Assembly (NCBI GenBank): GCA_024346835.1
Contig: AP024866.1
Coordinates: 1,178,001-1,242,000, forward strand
From: Vibrio comitans
Lineage (GTDB): Bacteria; Pseudomonadota; Gammaproteobacteria; Enterobacterales; Vibrionaceae
DNA: 64,000 nt
Direction of reading: 5' to 3'
Positions 23,629-32,177 of the stretch are shown here, piece by piece. The translations under genes and the position numbers were made by a program. Each line of letters begins with the position of its first letter. Position 1 is the stretch's first letter. The notes beneath the pieces were generated by a model. The model saw only the letters and a list, made by a program, of their open reading frames with translations, had not been told where the DNA came from and searched no databases.

Positions 23629-24513
23629 CTATCGTAAGTAGGCTAGGGTGATATCAGGTCTAAGATGCCCTAATTCTTGAGACACAGCCTTTAGCGCCTC
23701 TTCGTAGCAGCAATAGCGCATTAACTCTTCCATTCTTTTTTGGGCATAGGTGTGCCTCAACCCATGCGCACCATGGCTCCAGTTAAGAACTCGTGTTGAT
23801 GCTTTTGAGAATGAGTCTGACCATTGCTTGCCAAAGCCAATGTCGTAGTAGGTTTTATAGGGAATGCCTCTGTCGATTCGCCAGATAGGCTTTTCGAGTC
23901 GTCGCGCTTCCAATTCATCGGCGAGTTCTTTGGGGAGCCTTGCTTCTCTGCACAATCCCCCTTTACCAATGACGGTGTAGGCGACCCAATCCTCCTGTCC
24001 TGCAAAACGATGCTCCGAATGGGCCTCTCTAAAATCGGGCTCTCTTTCATCCTTAGGCAATAGGGTTCCCGGTTCATGAGCTCTGAAACCAGCTGCTGCT
24101 GCAATACGAGTGGTCAGAGAATGTTTGTCGCTCTGAGCTTGCTGCACCAAATCAATTTGTTCATCCAGGTAAGCTCGGGAGTGGGTGACTTCGTCTAGCT
24201 CGGTCTCTATCACCTCAAGGGTTTGCTTTTGCTCTAATTCACCGTTGTATCGCAGTAGAGATTGAATGGCTTGTCGGTCCATATCTAATTGCTTCTGACC
24301 CACGCAGACAGCGCGGTCGGTAAGAAACTGCATGGCGTGCTCTTTGGTGGCATGCCGAAGACTGGTGCTCTTATTGAGATTTAAATGTTGGCTGAACAGA
24401 GTGAGAGAGCGAGCGTAATTTCGCTTAGTTCCCAAGCTACGAAGGTTCAGTTTTTCCATCACATTAGAAGTTTGCTTTTTTGCGACTTTAAGGGGGTCTT
24501 TAATCTTGGTCAT
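23629..24513 (-). CDS. Tyrosine recombinase (phage-type integrase)
   Basis: A complete 294-aa recombinase. The core-binding domain covers about residues 15-105 (SLGTKRNYARSLTLFSQHLN). Catalytic residues are visible: the first arginine in AAAGFRAHEPG, then HGLRHTYAQKR (H-x-x-R), LGHLRPD (histidine) and the nucleophile tyrosine in LAYLR at the very C-terminus (Tyr292). ATG 24513 overlaps the end of the upstream small HTH gene by 14 bases, so translation is coupled. It would catalyse integration or excision of the surrounding element; it lacks the extra motif of integron integrases. The coupled HTH protein may be its directionality factor. Confidence 0.85.
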   Translation of the reverse strand: MTKIKDPLKVAKKQTSNVMEKLNLRSLGTKRNYARSLTLFSQHLNLNKSTSLRHATKEHAMQFLTDRAVCVGQKQLDMDRQAIQSLLRYNGELEQKQTLEVIETELDEVTHSRAYLDEQIDLVQQAQSDKHSLTTRIAAAAGFRAHEPGTLLPKDEREPDFREAHSEHRFAGQEDWVAYTVIGKGGLCREARLPKELADELEARRLEKPIWRIDRGIPYKTYYDIGFGKQWSDSFSKASTRVLNWSHGAHGLRHTYAQKRMEELMRYCCYEEALKAVSQELGHLRPDITLAYLR

Positions 24514-24736
24514 GTTTTTTAATCCATCGGTAAACGGTGGTTCGAGCCACCTTGATTTTTGTGTTGGTGAGTAGCCATACATGAATTTCAGTGGGATTAG
24601 CCCCATTGCAATGCAGTGCTAGAATCTGAAAGCCATACTTGTCTAACTTTGACGCAAGGTAGCGCTTGCGTTTGCGTTGTACTTTTCGTTTTTCTCGCAG
24701 AGTGTTGAGCTCTTTCTCAGCATTGAATTCTTCCAT
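24500..24736 (-). CDS. Small HTH protein coupled to the integrase
   Basis: A 78-aa basic protein. The first 30 residues are highly charged (LREKRKVQRKRKRYLASKLD); the rest forms a helix-turn-helix (HCNGANPTEIHVWLLTNTKI, then ARTTVYRWIKKH). Its last 14 bases overlap the start of the integrase gene. The size and place suggest an excisionase-like or regulatory partner of that recombinase. The binding site upstream is modest (GAGT). No named family is asserted. Confidence 0.6.
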   Translation of the reverse strand: MEEFNAEKELNTLREKRKVQRKRKRYLASKLDKYGFQILALHCNGANPTEIHVWLLTNTKIKVARTTVYRWIKKHDQD

Positions 24737-25270
24737 TACTTACTCACATTATTTGTTCGAGACCTCGTTAGAGATACCTCTATAGGTACCGGCCTGAGTC
24801 TTCGACTTAATGCTTGTCAGCGTGCGAGAGACTTCAGCGTGTTTGACCACTTTTAACCTTCTATCGAGCGGTTTCTTCTCGTCTTGATGGGGTCAAGCTC
24901 CCCTGTTTCATCTGTTCAGCTCAGGATAGTCATGCTTTTCAGCGCCCGATGACGGCGGGCTCCGGCTCTGCTCTGTTGCTAGACTCGATTTCATCTGTTC
25001 GAGGTCAGTCGGTCTCATCAATTTCTGACATTTTGGTCTTCACGTGATGAGTCATATTGCTTCATGCTCTTTTATGAGCCTCTATACCTACCAATGCAGG
25101 CTCCGGTTCGAGAGTCCGGACTCTTTAGTGCTTTGCACTGTTACTTTGGGTATGCGTAAAAGTCGGAGAGGAAAGTAGGGTCGTGCTTCAAAAGCGGAGC
25201 TTTTGGTGTGCGTGCGCTTGTCACTGCGGTTTTGTGCGCGATAGCGCTGTAACGCTTTGTGTAGATTAAG

Positions 25271-25306
25271 GCCTCGCTGTGTCGAAGGTGTTCGACACAG
25301 CGAGGC
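25271..25306. repeat. Perfect 16-bp stem hairpin
   Basis: GCCTCGCTGTGTCGAA and TTCGACACAGCGAGGC are exact inverted repeats around GGTG. No T run follows on either strand, so it is not a standard terminator. Confidence 0.8.
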
Positions 25307-25329
25307 CGATAGGCCGAGAAAATTTTTGA

Positions 25330-25357
25330 GCCCATGCACACATCAGTGTGTATGGGC
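25330..25357. repeat. 12-bp stem hairpin
   Basis: GCCCATGCACAC and GTGTGTATGGGC pair around ATCA with a single mismatch that is G-T in one strand's RNA. It lies 23 bp from the 16-bp hairpin, so the two could form one structured RNA. Confidence 0.7.
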
Positions 25358-25705
25358 GAGGAGATTTTAAGACGCGGTTTTTAGATTCTTGATTTCGTGA
25401 ATGACGAAATGTAGGTATGAAGGTCAGTACGCTCTGGCACGTTCGATAGAGTAAATATGCACTTCAAATAGCTCTTGATGTTTGTAATTTGTAATTACTT
25501 ACAACTCATTTCAAGGATGTTTTCCCGCACTCATATCTGATTTTTTCTTAGTAAAGTCAACGGTTTAAAGTGTTACAATTCTATCTTTGCGAGTTGAGAC
25601 GAAGGAAAAAAAAGAGTTGTACCGAATGACTATAAGCTGAGGTATGTTTTTTTGCGAGGGATAGAGTTCTTGTATAGAGAACGAGTTCGTTGTTTTTTTT
25701 GTTCT

Positions 25706-26152
25706 ATGGAGATATTTATAAAAACTATGAACAACAAAGTAAAAATTGTAAACATCCGACACCTAGTCATTGCATGTGCATTATCACGTAGCACTATCAA
25801 TACATTGATGAAGCAGGAGTCGTTTCCAGCGCCTATTCAGATTTTAGGCAGGGCCAAGCGTTGGGATATTGGGGAGGTTGAGTATTGGATGAGGGAGCGG
25901 ATTGTGGAGCGGAACCATAGCAAAAAGAAATGCTATGAATATTATTGCCTAGAAAATGAAAACCGGCCTTTAAGGTTTCATAGCATTGCGTCATTGAGGG
26001 CGGAATTCGACTTAGCTCGCTCAACTGTGTACGACATGATGAAAAATGAAGGTTTCCCTTATCCTGTTCAGTTATCAGCGCGTCGCGTCGGCTGGGTGGA
26101 AAGTGAGGTCATTGATTGGCATGACCGCAAAAAATCAAAGCGTAAAACGTAA
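25706..26152 (+). CDS. Protein with two tandem AlpA-type HTH domains
   Basis: Product of about 148 aa. Two MerR-like winged HTH units of the AlpA family are in tandem: residues about 15-65 (NIRHLVIACALSRSTINTLM, then PAPIQILGRAKRWDIGEVEY) and about 90-145 (ASLRAEFDLARSTVYDMMKN, then PYPVQLSARRVGWVESEVID). AlpA proteins usually have one such domain and activate prophage or island integrase genes. The start is unclear (ATG 25706 or 25727; the frame is open from 25652). It faces away from the integrase operon across the hairpin-rich region. Confidence 0.7.
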   Translation: MEIFIKTMNNKVKIVNIRHLVIACALSRSTINTLMKQESFPAPIQILGRAKRWDIGEVEYWMRERIVERNHSKKKCYEYYCLENENRPLRFHSIASLRAEFDLARSTVYDMMKNEGFPYPVQLSARRVGWVESEVIDWHDRKKSKRKT

Positions 26153-26179
26153 TAGTATTTTCGTACTACCCAGTAGTCA

Positions 26180-26204
26180 AAAGCCGGCGTCTCGCCGGTT
26201 TTTT
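26180..26204 (+). terminator. Terminator after the AlpA-like gene
   Basis: CCGGCG TCT CGCCGG stem followed by a run of six T, about 30 bp after the stop codon. Confidence 0.9.
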
Positions 26205-26364
26205 AGCAATTGGAACTAACTATTTGTGATGACTGTCACATTTATTCAAAGGATAGAAAATTGGATAGAAATATGGAAATCAACAAAGGAAATTTCAAGA
26301 TAAATCATTATAAGTCATTATAAATCAGTCACTTAATGTTCGCTTAATGTTTTATCATTGTAAG

Positions 26365-26380
26365 CTCTCACTCACCGCCA
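26365..26380 (+). other. tRNA-Ser-like 3' end, candidate attachment site
   Basis: CTCTCACTCACCGCCA matches the acceptor end typical of tRNA-Ser genes (CTCACCGCCA), but no T-loop GTTCGA precedes it, so no tRNA gene is present here. A tRNA-type terminator follows at once. This is what remains at the far end when an island integrates into a tRNA 3' end. The intact tRNA would be expected at the other end of the island; none was found in the window. Confidence 0.45.
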
Positions 26381-26387
26381 CATTTAT

Positions 26388-26417
26388 AAAAAAAGACGTC
26401 CTAGGACGTCTTTTTTT
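26388..26417. terminator. Perfect bidirectional terminator
   Basis: Seven A, GACGTCCTAGGACGTC, seven T: a perfect 30-bp palindrome that terminates on both strands, between the accessory region and the leftward gene ending at 26503. Confidence 0.92.
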
Positions 26418-26502
26418 ATGTCTGAAATATAGCAAAAACAATCATTTTATAATGGACATCCACCCAAAGATGTCCACTGCTATCCAATGATTTTAGGTAT
26501 GC

Positions 26503-27093
26503 CTATTCGAGAATCAAGGCTTTTACTTGTACCTCTAGTTCAAACAAGTGATTGGCTGCGTCTACGTATTGCGGGTAATCACTAAAATTTTGTTGATACT
26601 CAGGTGTCATTTTGCTGATTTCTTCCGCGCGCATTAACTTCCAGTAAACTGGCGTGGTGCGTAGCATTGCCAGTAGAGGTTTAAATACCTCTTTTTCATA
26701 GGCTAAGAATAGATACTCTAATACCTCTTCGCGCTCACTTTCATTTTGAATGACAGCTTTTAAAGCAGTCATCGCTTTGACGTAGTTATTATTCGCCTGC
26801 AATGCGCTCATTACTGGGATGTTTTCTTTAGCCATTTCACTCAACTCAACATTAACAGTTTCTAGCCAAGCTTGCTGGGTGAGTTCACTACTTTGCAGGT
26901 TATCGAATTGAAGGCGAATCTTCTTTTCTAATTTTACTTGCGAGCTCATCAACACCTTACGCACTTTTTGAAAAGGCAGCTGATAGGTCTTGCACAGTTC
27001 AATGATCAAGTTATGAAAACCATTTTCTGGGAAATGCATATTCGCTTTAAATGTGGTAATGGCTTGTTCTTGTTGAGGGGTTAGCTCACTCAT
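26503..27093 (-). CDS. Conserved-looking cytoplasmic protein of unknown function
   Basis: A 196-aa soluble, helix-rich protein (LTPQQEQAITTFKANMHFPE at the start, DAANHLFELEVQVKALI at the end) with no signal peptide or membrane segment and no cysteine motif except one. No family recognised with confidence. It is the first gene right of the island boundary and is transcribed towards the perfect terminator at 26388. Confidence 0.65.
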   Translation of the reverse strand: MSELTPQQEQAITTFKANMHFPENGFHNLIIELCKTYQLPFQKVRKVLMSSQVKLEKKIRLQFDNLQSSELTQQAWLETVNVELSEMAKENIPVMSALQANNNYVKAMTALKAVIQNESEREEVLEYLFLAYEKEVFKPLLAMLRTTPVYWKLMRAEEISKMTPEYQQNFSDYPQYVDAANHLFELEVQVKALILE

Positions 27094-27171
27094 TTTCTGT
27101 TGATCCTTTACTGTGATGCGGTGTTGCTTTTTGGCTTGATTAAGCAGGCAATTAAAATGTGAGGTGAAAAT

Positions 27172-27522
27172 TTACAGCCCAAAACCCACTTTGGGTAGCA
27201 TACGCACTGAACGAACACCATAAGGCGTCAGGTCTGGTTTTGGTTGACCTGTATAGTTACCTAAACAAATGTAACCTTTAGATAAGTACCGGTATAGGAA
27301 ATCGCCCCCTAATAATTTACCTGTCTTTTCATCAGCAAAAGGCAGAGTAATTCGTTCTACAAGCAAGTCTGATGCCATCTTAAAAGCGGGATAAACCGAA
27401 GAGTTTACAGAGTAAGCATCGAGGTTTTTTAATAGGGCTTTGTCTGACATTGACGCTTTTTTGCGAATAAAAAGCATGATCAGACGTTTTTGTTGCTCTG
27501 AAGAAACGATGAGCATTTCCAT
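27172..27522 (-). CDS. Small protein of unknown function
   Basis: A 116-aa soluble protein: IVSSEQQKRLIMLFIRKKAS, then LLKNLDAYSVNSSVYPAFKM. The middle is helical, the end (GVRSVRMLPKVGFGL) short and strand-like. Transcribed leftward 78 bp ahead of the 26503 gene, so both may share a transcript. Nothing recognised. Confidence 0.6.
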   Translation of the reverse strand: MEMLIVSSEQQKRLIMLFIRKKASMSDKALLKNLDAYSVNSSVYPAFKMASDLLVERITLPFADEKTGKLLGGDFLYRYLSKGYICLGNYTGQPKPDLTPYGVRSVRMLPKVGFGL

Positions 27523-27703
27523 AATAGGTATTCCTTTGAAAGAAGCTCAGTATATAAGAGTGAGGCGGCTAACACTATGCGTTTTGTGCCCACCACTGAT
27601 GGTAAACCTCAACGGGTTTAATGTTGCAAATAAATGGGGTTGATTCTTCTTGTCACTTGGATTGATTAGTCTAAAGGCAATGTTATGTTTTGGGGAGCAC
27701 TAG

Positions 27704-27790
27704 ATGAACACATTGATCAATATATTCTGCTTTGTGATTATAATTTCAGCCATTTATGCATTTATCATCAGTCGCGATGAGACAAAGTAA
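27704..27790 (+). CDS. 28-residue single-pass membrane protein
   Basis: ATG 27704 has GGGGAG eight bases upstream and encodes 28 residues: MNTLINIFCFVIIISAIYAF, then IISRDETK. Almost the whole chain is one membrane helix with a short charged tail, typical of small membrane proteins that bind a larger transporter or enzyme. It lies 230 bp ahead of the YeeE/YedE transporter gene on the same strand. Confidence 0.5.
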   Translation: MNTLINIFCFVIIISAIYAFIISRDETK

Positions 27791-28021
27791 ACCGCTTTAG
27801 AGTTTCACTTCTTTGCCAATTACTAGACGTTACCTGAACGGCAGTTGCCGACCCGAGAGAAAAGGGCGGGCCAGTACAAGGGATAATTGCTGTTTTCTAA
27901 CCCGTTAAGCTATATGAGAACAAACTCAATTCATCGTTATAGTTGATGGCCTCGACTATATTTACCTCATCTATGAGCTTGTAGAGCGAGTTCAAATTGG
28001 CGTGAATCATGGGGAACGAGG
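27791..28021. other. Intergenic stretch before the YeeE/YedE gene
   Basis: About 230 bp with no gene. GGGGA at 28011-28015 is the ribosome binding site for GTG 28022. No clear promoter boxes. Confidence 0.4.
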
Positions 28022-28912
28022 GTGCTATATCTATCTTTGGTGATGATTGGAATACTTGGGTATCTCGCACAAACTACTGGCTTGTGTATGGTGCGCGGTG
28101 TTAAGAAAGTCCGCTCTGGAAGTCCTATGTTCCTTATTGCCATTATTTTTAGTGGGACACTTTCTTGGCTCTCTATCGGCCTTATTTATGTTTACACAGA
28201 GCAGAATTTATTCACGGCTTACTTACCCAGTTGGCATTTTGCTGTCGGCGGTTTTTTATTTGGCTTAGGAGCTGCGTTCAACCAAGGTTGTGGGGTGTCG
28301 ACAATCAGTCGTTTAGCTCGAGGGCAACTAGTGATGTTGGCAACAATAGCCGGTTGGATTATAGCGTGGATAGCCTTTTCTACGTGGATGGTGGATGTCA
28401 AACCCAGTCGATATGAGATGCCAGTGATGATGCAGTATGGTTCGCTGATTATAGGTTCTATATTGCTCAGTATTTTGGTCTTTAGGCTAGATAAAACCAG
28501 CCGAACACTATGGCTATCAATGTTGTCGATAGGTTTTATGGGAGGCTGCATTTTTGTATTCGAACCTCATTGGACGCCCAGTGGGTTGCTTAAAGATGTG
28601 AGCTTTTATGTGTGGAGTAATGGAGAGCATCTATGGCCAAGCCTAGAGCGCTTTATGTTGATTGCATGTTTAGTGTTGGGCATGTTGCTTGCGGCCATCG
28701 CTACTCGCTCTTTTCATCTTGAGATGGCCGGCGCTAAGCGATACTTTTGGCACTTAGGATCGGGCTGCTTAATGGGATTTGGCGCAGTTTTGGCTGGTCG
28801 AGGCAATGACACTCAGCTTTTAGTTGCGCTTCCCGCTCTTTCACCTGCGGGGGCAATAGCGGTATCTTCGATTATTGCGGGTATTTTTGCAGGCGGCCTG
28901 GTTAAACGTTAA
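28022..28912 (+). CDS. YeeE/YedE-family membrane transporter
   Basis: A 296-aa membrane protein with about nine helices. Cys22 in TTGLCMVRG and Cys90 in GLGAAFNQGCGVSTISRLAR lie in the repeated motifs of the YeeE/YedE family, whose E. coli member YeeE carries thiosulfate across the inner membrane by relay between conserved cysteines. The glycine-rich repeat recurs near the end (GSGCLMGFGAVLAGRGNDTQ) without a cysteine at that point, which may change the substrate. The GTG start is supported by GGGGA six bases upstream. No TusA-like partner gene is adjacent. Confidence 0.8.
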   Translation: MLYLSLVMIGILGYLAQTTGLCMVRGVKKVRSGSPMFLIAIIFSGTLSWLSIGLIYVYTEQNLFTAYLPSWHFAVGGFLFGLGAAFNQGCGVSTISRLARGQLVMLATIAGWIIAWIAFSTWMVDVKPSRYEMPVMMQYGSLIIGSILLSILVFRLDKTSRTLWLSMLSIGFMGGCIFVFEPHWTPSGLLKDVSFYVWSNGEHLWPSLERFMLIACLVLGMLLAAIATRSFHLEMAGAKRYFWHLGSGCLMGFGAVLAGRGNDTQLLVALPALSPAGAIAVSSIIAGIFAGGLVKR

Positions 28913-29021
28913 CCAGTTGCCGTCAATAAATTAATGATTTTATTGAGGTTTACATTACACTTGTAGCTTATCATTGCGTTTCATACACCATCGCACTTTT
29001 TGCCTAGGAACAGATTAATTT

Positions 29022-30236
29022 ATGTCAGAAGTATTAGTACCACCGCTAGTCTCCTTTACCATCGCTATTGCCTTGCTCTTTATTGGTAAAGCCATTATTG
29101 AGCGCTCAGAAGTCTTAAAAAAATATTCACTGCCTGAGCCTGTGATTGGTGGGTTTGTTTGTGCGGCTACTGTTGCTGTTCTTTATTATGTTTTTGACAC
29201 TCAAATCACGTTTAGCTTAGAAGTGCGAGACTTTCTGCTTCTGTATTTCTTTGCTGGCATTGGCCTTCAAGCCGATCTTAAAACCCTGATCAAAGGCGGG
29301 CGACCACTATTCATTTTGTTGGTGCTTGCAGGTGCCTTCATTGTATTGCAGAACGTCGTTGGTATGTCTGTAGCTACCGCGTTTGGCTTAGATCCTAAGG
29401 CAGGCTTGCTATCTGGTTCGGTCAGTTTGATTGGTGGTGTCGGGACGACCTTGGCATGGGCACCTACATTTGTTCAAGAGTATGGCATCAGCAATGCAAT
29501 GGAATTAGGGGTAGCGTCGAATACTGTCGGATTAATCGCTGCCTGTGTTATCGGTGGTCCAATCGCTAACTACCTATTGAATAAGCACAAGGTGAGCCCA
29601 TCTAATCAAGAAGACGTTGCGGTGGGTGCGTTCCAAGACCATGAAACAACCGTAGAGCTTAGTCATTATGGCGTCTTGTATGCATGGTTAGTTTTAAACG
29701 TTACCTTGATGCTAGGTTACAGTATTGGCGAGTCTATTGAAGCTGCTGGCTTTAAGTTGCCATTATTTGTGAGCTGTTTGATTGCGGGTATCTTGATTGG
29801 CAACATTGGCCGTGCTTTGTTTAAGAAACGTCGAACCAAAGAGAAGATTGAGCAGGGCCGTAAGGGACTGGCGATGATCTCTGATATCTGCTTGGGTATG
29901 TTCTTAACTATGGCGTTGATGGGGCTTCATATCTGGGATCTAGATGGGATGTTTGGTTATATCTCAGTGATCATGTCAGCTCAAATCCTGCTATCTCTGC
30001 TATTCACTATCCTAGTGGTTTACTACTTGATGGGTAGAAACTACGACTCGGTGGTTATTTGTTCTGGCTTTGGCGGGATAACCTTGGGCTCTACTGCGAC
30101 AGCGATTGTGAATATGACAGCAGTAACCAGTCGTTATGGTGCGAGTCCGCAAGCCTTTATCGTGGTGCCTCTGGTGTGTGGATTCTTTATCGATATATTG
30201 AATGCGCTAGTGATTAGCTTCTTTGTCGGATTGTAA
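29022..30236 (+). CDS. gltS: Sodium/glutamate symporter
   Basis: A 404-aa inner-membrane carrier with two inverted halves of about five helices each. The halves are marked by GSVSLIGGVGTTLAWAPTF (about residues 133-151) and SGFGGITLGSTATAIVNMT (about 347-365), the paired glycine-rich reentrant loops of the ESS family. It imports L- or D-glutamate with Na+. Length equals E. coli GltS. It is a single transcription unit ended by the hairpin at 30242. Confidence 0.92.
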   Translation: MSEVLVPPLVSFTIAIALLFIGKAIIERSEVLKKYSLPEPVIGGFVCAATVAVLYYVFDTQITFSLEVRDFLLLYFFAGIGLQADLKTLIKGGRPLFILLVLAGAFIVLQNVVGMSVATAFGLDPKAGLLSGSVSLIGGVGTTLAWAPTFVQEYGISNAMELGVASNTVGLIAACVIGGPIANYLLNKHKVSPSNQEDVAVGAFQDHETTVELSHYGVLYAWLVLNVTLMLGYSIGESIEAAGFKLPLFVSCLIAGILIGNIGRALFKKRRTKEKIEQGRKGLAMISDICLGMFLTMALMGLHIWDLDGMFGYISVIMSAQILLSLLFTILVVYYLMGRNYDSVVICSGFGGITLGSTATAIVNMTAVTSRYGASPQAFIVVPLVCGFFIDILNALVISFFVGL

Positions 30237-30241
30237 ATAAT

Positions 30242-30274
30242 AAAGGCAGGCTTAAAAAGTTAAGCCTGCCTTTT
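30242..30274. terminator. Bidirectional terminator between gltS and fadD
   Basis: AAAGGCAGGCTTAA and TTAAGCCTGCCTTTT form a long stem between two convergent genes. Confidence 0.92.
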
Positions 30275-30310
30275 ATACTTCTCTGTTCTCAGTACTAAAC
30301 GAGGTAATAG

Positions 30311-31975
30311 CTAGTCGCGCAGTTCCCGGCGAAGAATTTTACCGACGTTGGTTTTTGGTAACTCTTCTCTAAACTCAATCACTTTCGGGATCTTGTAGCC
30401 AGTAAGGTGTTGGCGACAGTGTTTTTTAATATCGTCCACAGAAACAGAACCATTGGTGACTACGATAAGTTTTACTCGCTCTCCTGCAACGTCATCAGCA
30501 ACGCCCACCGCCGCAGCTTCAATAATTTTTGGATGCAGGGTGGCAACTTCTTCAATTTCTGTTGGGAATACGTTGAAGCCTGATACTAAAATCATGTCCT
30601 TCTTACGATCCTCAATATAGAAAACGCCGTCTTCATCCATACGACCAATATCACCAGAATTTAGCCAGCCATCTTTGGTGATTGCTGCTTTAGTTTCTGC
30701 TTCTTGTTTCCAATACCCAGCCATGACTTGGTCACCGCGGATTTGGATCTCACCCACTTGGTTAGTACTTAAAGGCTCGCCATTGTCATCGACGATTCTC
30801 ATTTCTGTACTAGGTAATGGCACGCCAATCGCAGGTACAAATTGTTGCTGTGTGTGCACACCACCTGCCACAACAGGCGAACATTCGGTTAGGCCATAGC
30901 CTTCGATGATTGGCATTCCCGTGATTGCTTGCCATTCATCGGCGATGTGTTTTTGTGTTGCCATCCCACCGGCGATTGTGAACTCGGCATTTGAGAAATC
31001 GAGCTGCTTGAATTTTGCATGATTAATAAGGGCAGCAAATAGAGTATTTAAGCCAAAGATCATGGTAAATGGGTACTTGCTGAGATCATTAACAAAGGTA
31101 TTTAAGTCTCTAGGGTTAGTGATCAGCAGATTGGTGCCCCCCATATACATCATCAGCATCATGCTGACAGAATTGGCGAAGATATGGTAAAGCGGCAGTG
31201 GCGTTACGGCGTGTTCTTTGTCTTTTGCGGTACGTGGGCCGAAGTGACCAAAGACCTGCAGCACATTGGCCATTACGTTCTTGTGCGTCAGCATCGCGCC
31301 CTTAGCAAGGCCAGTAGTGCCACCGGTGTACTGCAAATACGCAAGATCATCCTGCTCAATCTTAGGTGGATTAAAGTCTAGTCGCTTACCATGGGTGAGT
31401 GCTCGTCTTAGAGATATCGCGCTTGGAAGGTGGTATTTCGGTACCATTTTCTTTACGTACTTCACCACAAAATTAACTAGGGTCCGTTTATGAGGTGCTA
31501 GTTCATCGCCGATACTGGTGAGTATTACGTGCTTTACACTGGTGCGACTAATGACTTGCTGCAAGCTGTCGCCAAAGTTTGTTACTGCCACAATGATGGT
31601 GGCACCTGAATCTCTTAGTTGATGTTCAAGCTCTCGAGGAGTGTAGAGTGGATTCACGTTGACCACCACAAGACCTGCTTTGAGAGCACCTAAAATACAA
31701 ATAGGGTATTGCAATAGGTTTGGCATCATCAGTGCGATTCTGTCACCTTTCTTAGCGTTTAACTCAGATTGCAAATAGGCAGCAAAAGCATCGCTTTTAT
31801 CATTAAGTTGCTGATAGGTGAGAGAGTGTCCCATATTGATAAATGCGGTGTTATCAGCAAATTGTTCAAATGGCTTTTTGAACATTTCATTGATGTTGGC
31901 ATATTGGTCGATATTGATGAATTCGGGAACGTCTTTAGGGTAGGTGTTTAACCAAGGTTTATTCGATGTTGTCAT
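30311..31975 (-). CDS. fadD: Long-chain fatty acid--CoA ligase
   Basis: A 554-aa adenylate-forming enzyme that activates fatty acids with ATP and CoA at the inner face of the membrane. The ATP signature YTGGTTGLAKGAM is at 216-228, YGLTECSPVV marks the next core motif and the catalytic lysine is in KTNVGKILRRELRD at the C-terminus. Length and start (NKPWLNTYPKDVPEFINID) are those of FadD. A FadR-like operator was looked for just upstream of the start and not seen. Another fatty-acid gene, a crotonase with such an operator, is at 48943. Confidence 0.93.
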   Translation of the reverse strand: MTTSNKPWLNTYPKDVPEFINIDQYANINEMFKKPFEQFADNTAFINMGHSLTYQQLNDKSDAFAAYLQSELNAKKGDRIALMMPNLLQYPICILGALKAGLVVVNVNPLYTPRELEHQLRDSGATIIVAVTNFGDSLQQVISRTSVKHVILTSIGDELAPHKRTLVNFVVKYVKKMVPKYHLPSAISLRRALTHGKRLDFNPPKIEQDDLAYLQYTGGTTGLAKGAMLTHKNVMANVLQVFGHFGPRTAKDKEHAVTPLPLYHIFANSVSMMLMMYMGGTNLLITNPRDLNTFVNDLSKYPFTMIFGLNTLFAALINHAKFKQLDFSNAEFTIAGGMATQKHIADEWQAITGMPIIEGYGLTECSPVVAGGVHTQQQFVPAIGVPLPSTEMRIVDDNGEPLSTNQVGEIQIRGDQVMAGYWKQEAETKAAITKDGWLNSGDIGRMDEDGVFYIEDRKKDMILVSGFNVFPTEIEEVATLHPKIIEAAAVGVADDVAGERVKLIVVTNGSVSVDDIKKHCRQHLTGYKIPKVIEFREELPKTNVGKILRRELRD

Positions 31976-32177
31976 AGTGCGATTTACTGATGTTGATAAG
32001 CGCGTATTTTACCAATTTCAATCCTGCTTGTTTTTGTTTTTTCTCATAAACTTGCGCTCGATAGTAGCATTGACAATTTTACGCTTTCGAACTTTGAGTG
32101 TGTGAAGTGCATCCTTTGATTAGCAACATAGGTGTGTTGTGATTATGCTTACTATGAGCAATAAAAGGGAATGAAAT

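Larger units (their letters stand above)
24737..25705. other. Hairpin-rich non-coding region of the integrative element
   Basis: Almost 1 kb without a supported gene between the leftward HTH/integrase operon and the rightward AlpA-like gene. It holds a direct repeat TTTCATCTGTTC (24906 and 24989), the palindrome GAGTCCGGACTC (25112-25123), related segments CCTCTATAGGTACC (24781) and CCTCTATACCTACC (25079), and two strong hairpins (25271-25306 and 25330-25357). Read leftward it would be the leader of the HTH/integrase transcript. It could be a structured RNA, an origin or a recombination region. Confidence 0.5.

Noticed and set aside
23629..24513. Integron integrase IntI
   Set aside because: The recombinase has the normal catalytic residues but no insertion typical of IntI between the second and third motifs that I could see; it groups with phage-type integrases by pattern.
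25086..25125. tRNA gene
   Set aside because: GGTTCGAGAGTCC resembles a T-arm, but there is no acceptor stem, D-arm or anticodon arm around it.
25088..25341. Two overlapping minus-strand frames of 66 and 83 codons
   Set aside because: They translate the hairpin-rich region in two frames at once and lack start signals; structure explains the open frames better.
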